A DNA stretch of 12,250 bases from an uncultured Alistipes sp. GTDB taxonomy: Bacteria; Bacteroidota; Bacteroidia; Bacteroidales; Rikenellaceae. The position numbers were made by a program, and so were the translations under genes. Shown in pieces: positions 6,976-12,250 of this stretch (position 1 is its first letter; each line of letters opens with the position of its first letter). Below the pieces are notes generated by a model, which worked only from the letters and a program-made list of their open reading frames with translations, did no database searches and was not told the DNA's origin. The stretch lies in contig CAJUIE010000040.1 of assembly GCA_910586375.1 (NCBI GenBank), forward strand, positions 1 through 12,250, written 5' to 3'.

Positions 6976-7394
6976 CAGATTTTTGTTATTGTAAATTGAA
7001 TTGTGTGTTCGATTTTGCGGCGCAGCAACCACAGCAAACCATAATAACAGCCCACGGCACCCAGTGAAACGCCTGCCGCCACCGCCTCATTCCAGCCGAA
7101 AGCTCCGATGCCGAGGGCCAGCCCGGCCAGCAATACGACCAGGGCTCCGCCATAAGCCAGCAACACAGAGAGCATCCCGGCCCGGCGCCTGACACCGACC
7201 AGGACCGCATCACCCGGTGCGTAAGACGCAGCATCGGGCGTCGCTACCTCGATGATCTTATCCTGCGTCTCGGCCAAACCGCACGCCTGCCGCGCGCTGC
7301 ATGTTCCGCAAGCGCTGTGCGACGTAATCCGCACAAAGACCCGACCGGCCTCCATGCGCTCTACCGCTCCGCTATGTTCGATCAGCCTCTCCAT
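6975..7394 (-). CDS. RseC/SoxR-reducing-system family protein
   Basis: The 139-residue protein has a soluble N-terminal part with a cysteine motif (SACGTCSARQACG; C29, C32 and C38), followed by two membrane segments (about 74-96 and 103-124) and a short basic C-terminus. This is the architecture of the RseC/MucC family (PF04246). In Bacteroidetes it usually precedes rnfB and is thought to serve the Rnf/Rsx complex, as RseC acts with Rsx in SoxR reduction in E. coli. A SoxR role is unlikely here and should be read only as a family name. It starts 59 bases after the nadE stop with no clear promoter in the gap, and its stop overlaps the rnfB start by one base. This supports co-transcription and coupling. 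Confidence 0.87.
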   Translation of the reverse strand: MERLIEHSGAVERMEAGRVFVRITSHSACGTCSARQACGLAETQDKIIEVATPDAASYAPGDAVLVGVRRRAGMLSVLLAYGGALVVLLAGLALGIGAFGWNEAVAAGVSLGAVGCYYGLLWLLRRKIEHTIQFTITKI

Positions 7395-7453
7395 ACTCAG
7401 ACCCTCTGTTCCGCTGCGTTCGCCCCATCATTACAAGCCCCCCGCAGCCTCCG

Positions 7454-9031
7454 CTAATCGCCGTATTTATTGGTCAGCGGCATCAGCCGCTCGTGACCGA
7501 ACGAGCACATGGAGAGGCGCAACACGGGCGGAAACTGATAACGTTTCTTCTCGTTACGCATGATCATGGCGTGGATCTTTTCGACTACCTCTGAATCAAA
7601 ACCGGCATTGATGATCTCTTCCCGGTGCTGCCCCTCCTCGATCATCCGATAGAGGATGGCATCAACCACCTCATACGGCGGCAGGATGTCGCTATCCTTC
7701 TGCCCGGGGCGAAGTTCAGACGAAGGCTCTTTGTCGAGAATACACTCCGGAATAGGATTACCTTGCGTACGGTTGATGTAACGGGCCATATCATAGATTT
7801 CGCCCTTATAAAGATCGCCCGTAGGGCTGAAAGCACCGGCCGTATCGCCATAAAGGGTGCAGAAACCCAGGGCATTTTCACTTTTGTTGGAGGAGTTGAG
7901 CAGGATGTGATCGGTTTTATTCTGCAAAGCCATCAACAGAATAGTACGGATGCGGGTCTGGATATTCTCCTCCGTAGCGTCGAACTCCGTGCCGCCGATC
8001 ACAGGCTTGAGCGTATCGATCACACTGGAGTAAATATCCGTAATGGGAATAACATCGTACTCGATACCCAATCGTTCTGCCAGAGCTTTGGCGTCCTCCA
8101 CCGAATCATCCGAAGAAAAGGGTGAAGGCATCAGCAGCGCCCGGACATTCTCCCTGCCCAGGGCATCGGCAGCCAGACAAGCCACGACTGCCGAGTCGAT
8201 ACCGCCAGAAAGGCCTATCGAAGCCTTCTTATAACCGTTCTTACGGAAAAAATCGCGCAGTCCGCAACGTGCAGCCTCGTAAATCATCCGTGTACGGTCG
8301 TTATAGGTGGGAATATCCACGGGCTGACCCGCCGCCTCGGTATCGAAAACCCGAAAGTCCTCTTCGAAGCTCTTCATCATCAGGACCAGTTCGCCGCGGC
8401 TGTTCAGAGCGCCCGACGTACCGTCGTAAACGATATCCGTAGCCCCCCCTACCTGGTTGACAATCACAATATTCTTCCCCTCAACAAAGGCCAGGTTACG
8501 CATCAGTTCATAACGGCGCATCATGGTACCTTTGCCGTACTTGCGGGCATTGATCGAAAGGATAGTTTCAACCGAGCGATCGAAGTCACGCTCCCGGCTC
8601 AGGTCGTCACCCACGATAACGGCACACTTATGTCCGGCGATGGTGATGTACTCATACCCTTTTGACGGGACCAAAAAACCCATCTCCCGGCGTGCGGTGA
8701 TATGCTTCTTGCCCACATAGCGCAACACCTTGCGATCCTGAATGAGCGCCGCCGCACTCACCGTCCCCCCGGACGTAAGCAGAGGAAGTCCGACGATGGC
8801 GGCGATTCCGTCGCAGTGCGAGGCGATCTCTACCAAGGCCTCTTCGCACAACTCCAGGAAGGTCGTTTTACGCAACAGATCGAAAGCAGGCGTGCCGCTC
8901 AAAGCCTGCTCGGCGAAGATGACCAAATCGGCCTTTTCGGCTTTCGCTCGGTCAATTGCATCGATAATTTTCGACGCATTGGCGTCTACATCGCCGATGG
9001 TGTAATTCAGCTGGGCAACAGCTATTTTCAT
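7454..9031 (-). CDS. nadE: NAD+ synthetase with a nitrilase-type glutaminase domain that appears catalytically altered
   Basis: The protein (525 residues) makes NAD+ from nicotinate adenine dinucleotide, ATP and an ammonia donor. Residues 1 to about 245 form a carbon-nitrogen-hydrolase (glutaminase) domain. Residues about 250-525 form the synthetase domain, with the ATP-pyrophosphatase P-loop SGGIDS (275-280), LLNSSNKSE (378-386) and GDTAGAFSPTGDLYK (395-409). In the glutaminase half the Glu (E41, FAEQALSG) and Lys (K108 or K109, GKKHI) of the Glu-Lys-Cys triad are present. The expected ICEDxW motif instead reads VIVGDDLS, with Gly141 (codon GGT at 8609-8611) where the catalytic Cys should be. 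The nearest Cys (C136) is out of register. The enzyme may therefore use free ammonia. It heads the operon that continues into rseC and rnf. Confidence 0.9.
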   Translation of the reverse strand: MKIAVAQLNYTIGDVDANASKIIDAIDRAKAEKADLVIFAEQALSGTPAFDLLRKTTFLELCEEALVEIASHCDGIAAIVGLPLLTSGGTVSAAALIQDRKVLRYVGKKHITARREMGFLVPSKGYEYITIAGHKCAVIVGDDLSRERDFDRSVETILSINARKYGKGTMMRRYELMRNLAFVEGKNIVIVNQVGGATDIVYDGTSGALNSRGELVLMMKSFEEDFRVFDTEAAGQPVDIPTYNDRTRMIYEAARCGLRDFFRKNGYKKASIGLSGGIDSAVVACLAADALGRENVRALLMPSPFSSDDSVEDAKALAERLGIEYDVIPITDIYSSVIDTLKPVIGGTEFDATEENIQTRIRTILLMALQNKTDHILLNSSNKSENALGFCTLYGDTAGAFSPTGDLYKGEIYDMARYINRTQGNPIPECILDKEPSSELRPGQKDSDILPPYEVVDAILYRMIEEGQHREEIINAGFDSEVVEKIHAMIMRNEKKRYQFPPVLRLSMCSFGHERLMPLTNKYGD

Positions 9032-9065
9032 GGATAGTAATTTTAGGCGAAAAATTACAACTTGG

Positions 9066-9073
9066 CAAAGTTA
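9066..9073 (-). promoter_or_regulatory. Putative -7 box of the nadE-rseC-rnf promoter
   Basis: On the minus strand this reads TAACTTTG, a full match to the Bacteroidetes TAnnTTTG element, 35-42 bases before the nadE ATG. The -33 region is AT-rich (TTTTCC) but has no clean TTTG. A near-palindrome at 9090-9107 overlaps that position. Confidence 0.5.
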
Positions 9074-9089
9074 AGGATAATTTATAAAA

Positions 9090-9107
9090 GTCGGAAAATT
9101 TTTCGAC
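9090..9107. promoter_or_regulatory. 18-bp near-palindrome at the -33 position upstream of nadE; possible operator
   Basis: GTCGGAAAATTTTTCGAC is a two-fold symmetric site with one mismatched pair out of nine. It lies 17 bases upstream of the putative -7 box, where a repressor or activator could meet RNA polymerase. No regulator is identified, and AT-rich intergenic DNA can produce such symmetry by chance. Confidence 0.35.
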
Positions 9108-9130
9108 ATTAATCAATTCATATCCCGTTA

Positions 9131-9373
9131 TTGCGCAACCGGTATTTTTGCAGCAGCCGGATTATCCCCGACTTCTACCCCGCTTCGGGTCGCCGTCACG
9201 GCGGTTCCGGTGACCTGGACCTTATGGGCGCAAACGGTGTCTCCTGGAGTAGTTCACCTGACTTGGCGTCGGACGTGTACGGGTCGTACCTGAACTTCTA
9301 TAGTTCCCGCGTAGCTCCCGAAGACAGCTACTACCGTGCAAACGCTTTCCCCGTTCGCTGCGTGCAGGAATAA
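9131..9373 (+). pseudogene. Headless second copy of the FISUMP C-terminus (fragment or silent cassette)
   Basis: An open frame ends at the TAA at 9371-9373. Its last 63 codons align without gaps to bases 2-193 (ASGRRHGGSGDLDLMGANG..., WSSSP, ...NFYSSRVAPEDSYYR, FPVRCVQE). Recognisable homology begins near 9173 (FYPASG). The frame has no ATG upstream: only a TTG at 9131, and an in-frame TAA at 9110-9112. A complete FISUMP protein would need several hundred more upstream codons, but nadE starts only about 100 bases before, in the other direction. An in-frame ATG at 9224 could give a 49-residue peptide, but no Shine-Dalgarno sequence is seen. It is best read as a 3' gene fragment, either decaying or serving as a recombination donor. 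A TATTTTTG box on the plus strand (9143-9150) might allow transcription. Confidence 0.65.
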
Positions 9374-9400
9374 GAGTGGGGGGGGGCGAGCGGGCGGAGG

Positions 9401-9490
9401 TCATTTTGTCATTCTGAGCGTAAGCGATGAATCTGTGGCAGAGACGACGGCAGACAGATTCTTCGGCTATCGCCTCAGAATGACATTTGA
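9401..9490. repeat. REP/MITE-like palindromic unit with TGTCATTCTGAG ends
   Basis: The left arm (TGTCATTCTGAGCG, continuing to GAATCTGT) and right arm (ACAGATTCTTCGG, ending CTCAGAATGACA) are inverted over roughly 30 bases each, with a small gap. This TCATTCTGAGCG / CAGATTCTTCGG pattern resembles a short dispersed palindrome met between genes in many bacteria, including Bacteroidetes. Calling it dispersed here rests on recall, since only this unit and one half-copy (9730-9757) lie in the window. Confidence 0.65.
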
Positions 9491-9709
9491 CCGTCAGGTC
9501 AGCGGGCCGCCGCCGCCCGGGGTGGCGGCGGCCCGACACGTTGTGTCTTGCTCCGCTGGCTCTGGCCCGCGAAAAAAACAGTCGAGAGACTGTCTGGGCC
9601 GCAGCCATGCCCGGGCGAAGGCTTTTTTGCAACGCCTTCGGGGCGTTGTCTCTTCGGCGGCTTCACGCCTGTGGCGTGCCCCCCTCCGGCCGCCGAAGAG
9701 AAAATTTTC

Positions 9710-9729
9710 ACGGGCTGCGGCCCGTTTTT
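9710..9729 (+). terminator. Plus-strand terminator-like hairpin inside the composite element
   Basis: ACGGGC (9710-9715), a 4-base TGCG loop and GCCCGT (9720-9725) form a 6-bp stem running into five T (9725-9729). It could end plus-strand transcription coming through the FISUMP fragment. No other plus-strand gene is available to use it. Confidence 0.45.
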
Positions 9730-9848
9730 AGATTCTTCACGATCGTTCAGAATGACAAAGTGGGGGGGGGACAGAGGGCGGGGCAGCCCGGCCAGTCTGA
9801 CAACAGTTGTTTCTCGGGCCGAAAAATGGCGAAAAGGCTACAAGACCG

Positions 9849-9891
9849 AATAAAACGACTTCACCCTTGCCACACGAATGCGGCAAGGGTG
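9849..9891 (-). terminator. Terminator of the merR-nif3-zinc-ribbon operon
   Basis: A perfect 10-bp stem, CACCCTTGCC (9862-9871) with GGCAAGGGTG (9882-9891), closes a 10-base loop. Downstream on the minus strand comes AAGTCGTTTTATT, giving four T at 9852-9855. It lies about 50 bases past the zinc-ribbon stop. Confidence 0.72.
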
Positions 9892-9944
9892 AGTATCCAC
9901 GATCCGAAGCGGCGCAAAACAGCCCCCGCGCCCAGCTTCGCAAA

Positions 9945-10706
9945 TTACTTGTGGGCAGGCTCGGAATCGGCCACAAGGATGCGGCCACAATATTCGCAGA
10001 TAATGATCTTCTTACCCGAGCGAATATCAGCCTGTCGCTGAGGCGGAATGCGGTTGTAACAACCGCCGCAGGCATCACGCTTGACCGTCACAACGGCCAG
10101 TCCGTTATGGACATTGCGGCGAATGCGGCCATAAGCCGTCAGCAGACGTTCGTCGATCTTGGTTTTGATTTTCTGGGCCTGAGCACTGAACTCAGCGACC
10201 TGGGGCGCCGTTTCGGCTTCGATGCTCTTCAATTCGTCCTTCTTGGCCTCAAGGTCTGCAGTACGTTCCCTGCAAAGTGCTTCGGCCTCTTCAAGCTGCT
10301 GTTTCTTGCTCTTAATTGCGACGGCATACTCCTTCAGGCGCTTGTCGGCCAACTCGATTTCGAGCTCCTGATACTCGATCTCCTTGGTGATGGCGTCATA
10401 TTCGCGGTTGTTGCGCACGTTGTTCTGCTGCTCCTTGTAGTTGCCGATCATGATCCTGGCCTGATCGGTCTCGCGCTTGCGCTGCCTGGTAAGCGTGTTG
10501 AGCTCCTCGATTTCGGACTCGATCTTCTCGATGCGGGTCCCGATACCCGCCACCTCGTCCTCCAAATCGCGCACTTCCAAAGGCAGATCGCCCTTCACTT
10601 TGTTGATCCCGTCGATACGGCTGTCGATCTGTTGCAGCTCGTAGAGCGCCATGATCTTCTCCTGCATCGAATAATCGACCTCGGCAGTCTTTTTCTGTGT
10701 TGCCAT
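9945..10706 (-). CDS. Coiled-coil C4-type zinc-ribbon protein (DUF164/CT398 family)
   Basis: The 253-residue protein is charged and helical from about residue 15 to 200, with heptad-rich Glu/Lys/Arg stretches expected to form a long antiparallel coiled-coil hairpin. The C-terminal zinc ribbon has four Zn-binding cysteines, C213/C216 (CGGC) and C237/C240 (CEYC), with NRIPPQRQADIR between them. This matches the C4-type zinc-ribbon family (PF02591), whose members include chlamydial CT398 and HP0958 of Helicobacter. Members bind various partners, including sigma-54 and RNA, so no single function is claimed. It sits downstream of the nif3 gene, a pairing common in bacteria. The ATG at 10706 has no Shine-Dalgarno sequence. 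The 78-base gap before it holds a tandem repeat. Confidence 0.87.
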   Translation of the reverse strand: MATQKKTAEVDYSMQEKIMALYELQQIDSRIDGINKVKGDLPLEVRDLEDEVAGIGTRIEKIESEIEELNTLTRQRKRETDQARIMIGNYKEQQNNVRNNREYDAITKEIEYQELEIELADKRLKEYAVAIKSKKQQLEEAEALCRERTADLEAKKDELKSIEAETAPQVAEFSAQAQKIKTKIDERLLTAYGRIRRNVHNGLAVVTVKRDACGGCYNRIPPQRQADIRSGKKIIICEYCGRILVADSEPAHK

Positions 10707-10727
10707 ATGCTGTTGTATGATTTCAGT

Positions 10728-10787
10728 CCTCGTCAGCCCATCTCTGGTCGGCCCCTCGTCAGCCCATCACTGGTCGGCCCCTCGTCA
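10728..10787. repeat. 26-bp tandem repeat, about 2.3 copies, between nif3 and the zinc-ribbon gene
   Basis: Two adjacent 26-base units (10728-10753 and 10754-10779) differ at one position (CATCTCTGG against CATCACTGG). A third, partial unit (CCTCGTCA, 10780-10787) runs into the nif3 stop codon. No other feature explains it. Slippage at this site would change the operon spacing rather than a protein. Confidence 0.85.
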
Positions 10788-11576
10788 CTCCCCGACCCAA
10801 TAATTCACCGGATTGCAAGAGGCCTCACTCCTGCGAACCGCAAAGGTAATCAAATTTTTCGATAAAATATCAAACAAAAGCCGAATTGCGCAATATTCAC
10901 TCTCAAAATGACCTATATCGGCCACCGTGAGCGCTCCATCGGGGGTCATGAAATCATTGTATTTGAGATCGGACGTCACATAGAAATCGGCTCCGGCCTC
11001 GCGCGCAGCACCGATCAGCGAAGCCCCCGCACCAGTACAGACCGCCACACGGCGCACCTGGGGAGCTACGATCCGGCTGTGGCGCACTACACGAACACCG
11101 AGCGTGCGCCGGATATGTCGCAGAAACTCAGTCGGCACGACCGGCTCGGGCAACTCACCCACTACACCGAAACCCGCCTCGCCCACCAACCGCGTCGGCT
11201 GCAACACCTTCAAAGCACCAATGCCCAGCATTTCAGCCAGGCGCCAGCTCATGCCGCCCGGGGTACTGTCGAGATTGGTATGGCACGCATAAAGTGCAAT
11301 GCCCCGACGAATAGCCCGCTCGACCAGACGCTGCACGTAGTCGGCCGAATTAAACCGCTTGAGCGGATGAAAAACGAGCGGATGGTGGGTAATAACCAGA
11401 TCGCACCCCTCGCGTTCGGCCTCGTCCAGCACTTCGTCAGTCACATCGACGGCCAGCAGTGCCCGCCGCACTTCATCGGCAGGACGCCCGACAATGAGCC
11501 CCGCATTATCATAAGATTCCTGTAAATCGAGGGGCGCAAAACGTTCGATAACGTCGGTTATATCCTTGATTATCAT
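10785..11576 (-). CDS. Nif3-like dinuclear metal centre hexameric protein
   Basis: The 263-residue protein has the Nif3/YbgI (PF01784) metal-binding residues: H64-H65 in THHPLVFHPL, D103 in CHTNLDS, and H223 with E225 or E227 near the C-terminus in DIGHFESE. The N-terminal LQESYDNAGLIVG (18-30) is also typical. It is the short form, without the roughly 110-residue central insertion of many 360-residue relatives. The family is often annotated as GTP cyclohydrolase I type 2, but its in vivo reaction is uncertain. One conserved position, usually TGDxKYHDF, reads TSDLKYNDF here (201-209), with Asn207 for His. It begins two bases after the MerR gene's stop, so the two are probably co-transcribed. 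The stop codon lies in a tandem-repeat unit. Confidence 0.92.
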   Translation of the reverse strand: MIIKDITDVIERFAPLDLQESYDNAGLIVGRPADEVRRALLAVDVTDEVLDEAEREGCDLVITHHPLVFHPLKRFNSADYVQRLVERAIRRGIALYACHTNLDSTPGGMSWRLAEMLGIGALKVLQPTRLVGEAGFGVVGELPEPVVPTEFLRHIRRTLGVRVVRHSRIVAPQVRRVAVCTGAGASLIGAAREAGADFYVTSDLKYNDFMTPDGALTVADIGHFESEYCAIRLLFDILSKNLITFAVRRSEASCNPVNYWVGE

Positions 11577-11578
11577 AG

Positions 11579-12145
11579 TCAGAAAAGCGATTGTTCGTAA
11601 AATGCGAACAGCTCCTTCGTCTCGCCATCCTCTTTTTTGCGGCGCGGACGGCGCGGCGCAGATGTACGGGCGGTCGAGGTTTTCGGGACCTGCTCCTCCT
11701 TGCCTGAAGTTTCATCGATCCGCACCACCGCTTTGCGGCGCGAACGCGGTGCGGGAGTGTCGGCAACAGCTTCATCAGCCACTGCATCGTCGACAGCCAC
11801 TACTTCGCCACTCTCCGACTTAAGGTCCTCGCGCACCTCCAGCAGCAACGCGCGGATGCGTTGCAGACGCTCCAGCAGCTCCGTGTCGCGATTCGTCTCC
11901 CCACCACTTGCCCGCTGCTGCCGAAGTGCTTTCTTAGCCCCTTCGAGCGTCATACCGCGCTCCTTGACCAGATGGTGGATCACCTTCAGGTACTCGACAT
12001 CCTGCACCGTAAAAAGGCGGTTACCCTTCTTGTTGCGCTGGGGTTTCAACACGCCGAAATGGGCCTCCCAATGGCGGATAAGCGAAGCCTTGACGTCGAA
12101 CATCTCGGCCACCTCACCCATAGAATACAACAATTTTTCAGTCAA
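11579..12145 (-). CDS. MerR family transcriptional regulator
   Basis: The 188-residue protein has an N-terminal winged-helix MerR domain (about 6-75), with SMGEVAEMFDVKASLIRHWE, the wing LKPQRNKKGNRLFT, and YLKVIHHLVKERGMTLEGAKKAL. A helical segment follows (about 90-115, ELLERLQRIRALLLEVREDL). The long C-terminal part is low-complexity, with acidic (VVAVDDAVADEAVAD) and basic (APRRPRRKKED) patches. There is no effector-binding domain. The start is probably TTG at 12145: the preceding frame hits a TAA without an ATG, and the internal ATG (Met9, 12121) would cut off EKLLYS, which relatives keep. It leads the operon with nif3 and the zinc-ribbon gene. Targets are unknown. Confidence 0.87.
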   Translation of the reverse strand: MTEKLLYSMGEVAEMFDVKASLIRHWEAHFGVLKPQRNKKGNRLFTVQDVEYLKVIHHLVKERGMTLEGAKKALRQQRASGGETNRDTELLERLQRIRALLLEVREDLKSESGEVVAVDDAVADEAVADTPAPRSRRKAVVRIDETSGKEEQVPKTSTARTSAPRRPRRKKEDGETKELFAFYEQSLF

Positions 12146-12161
12146 AACGATATGCAGTTTA

Positions 12162-12169
12162 AAAATTTA
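12162..12169 (-). promoter_or_regulatory. Weak candidate -7 box upstream of the MerR gene
   Basis: TAAATTTT on the minus strand matches seven of eight positions of TAnnTTTG-style boxes and lies 17 bases before the proposed TTG start. No convincing -33 element is seen. The rest of 12146-12250 holds no recognisable gene. Confidence 0.25.
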
Positions 12170-12250
12170 CGGTTCTAAAACAAGCGACAGCATAACTTCG
12201 TCCCGCACGCGTTATCCCAGCATTATTTCACCTCTCATTAGTTTTGGCAG

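Larger units (their letters stand above)
9378..9770. repeat. Composite hairpin-rich non-coding element bounded by two G9 tracts
   Basis: This block fills most of the 571-base gene-free stretch between the FISUMP fragment and the zinc-ribbon gene. It begins and ends with runs of nine G, each after T (9378-9386 and 9762-9770). Between them is a series of inverted repeats: a TGTCATTCTGAG ... CTCAGAATGACA palindromic unit (9407-9485); an 11-bp perfect GC stem (9504-9514 with 9524-9534); ACAGTC/GACTGT inside GGCCC/GGGCC (9564-9600); CGAAGGC/GCCTTCG (9616-9640); and an 11-bp stem CTCTTCGGCGG/CCGCCGAAGAG (9650-9700) enclosing CACGCC/GGCGTG. A terminator-like hairpin follows, and then a second, diverged copy of the right arm (9730-9757). 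Open frames across it are low-complexity, so it is treated as non-coding: a REP/MITE-like element or a structured RNA. Confidence 0.65.

Noticed and set aside
6976..7032. N-terminal extension of RnfB from 7032
   Set aside because: It lies inside rseC and lacks family similarity; the TGATG overlap marks the start at 6975.
1..9376. A 9.2-kb composite transposon flanked by the two FISUMP segments
   Set aside because: No transposase, integrase or target-site duplication is seen, and the DNA between is housekeeping (hpt, nadE, rnf) that would not be expected on a mobile element.
9222..9632. Minus-strand open frame of 136 codons across the FISUMP fragment and the palindromic unit
   Set aside because: It spans two unrelated elements, is antisense to the FISUMP homology, and has biased, domain-free composition.
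9401..9760. CRISPR array
   Set aside because: The repeats are inverted, unequal and not regularly spaced with unique spacers; no cas gene is in the window.
9487..10041. Plus-strand open frame of 184 codons through the hairpin block
   Set aside because: It consists of Arg/Ala/Gly-rich low-complexity peptide from GC-rich hairpins and runs into the zinc-ribbon gene in antisense.
9807..10865. Long plus-strand open frame (352 codons) across the zinc-ribbon gene
   Set aside because: It is antisense to a gene with clear zinc-binding cysteines and coiled coil; its Leu/Asp-rich translation has no recognisable family and mirrors the heptad codons.
10908..11525. Plus-strand open frame antisense to nif3
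   Set aside because: The minus strand holds complete Nif3 motifs; the opposite translation is His/Arg-rich and lacks any family signature.

Overview
The window looks like a chromosomal segment from a moderately GC-rich gut Bacteroidetes, most likely Alistipes or another Rikenellaceae. The evidence is the RseC-RnfBCDGEA order, -7 boxes of the TAnnTTTG type, scarce Shine-Dalgarno sequences, a FISUMP-type secreted protein, and the Nif3 / C4 zinc-ribbon / MerR cluster. The genus is an inference from gene style, not a computed placement.

Layout. (1) Bases 1-193 (+) are the 3' end of a FISUMP / C-type-lectin-like surface protein gene that enters from the left. (2) Bases 307-1756 (-) are hpt, queE and a divIC/ftsB-like gene, joined by one-base stop/start overlaps, with a promoter-like box upstream and a terminator downstream. 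(3) Bases 1884-9031 (-) are an apparent eight-gene operon: nadE, rseC, rnfB, rnfC, rnfD, rnfG, rnfE and rnfA, closed by a strong terminator at 1823-1860. It encodes a complete ion-translocating ferredoxin:NAD+ oxidoreductase, its RseC partner and an NAD+ synthetase. (4) Bases 9131-9373 (+) are a headless second copy of the FISUMP C-terminus. (5) Bases 9378-9770 are a non-coding block of nested GC-rich hairpins between two nine-G tracts. (6) Bases 9945-12145 (-) are a MerR-type regulator, a Nif3 family protein and a coiled-coil C4 zinc-ribbon protein, with a terminator at 9849-9891.

How the genes fit together. The central operon couples synthesis of NAD+ to the membrane complex that exchanges electrons between reduced ferredoxin and NAD+ while moving Na+ or H+. 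The hpt-queE-divIC group joins purine salvage, 7-deazaguanine synthesis and cell division.

The most unusual signals are these. The two FISUMP 3' segments, about 9.2 kb apart, align without gaps and have identical ends, but the middle differs mainly at first and second codon positions, often AAC against another NNY codon. This resembles the variable region of a diversity-generating retroelement or a recombining cassette; no reverse transcriptase is in the window. The NadE glutaminase domain has Gly where the catalytic Cys should be. RnfG has a second flavinylation-like motif in its C-terminal tail. The hairpin block after the FISUMP fragment is also unexplained.
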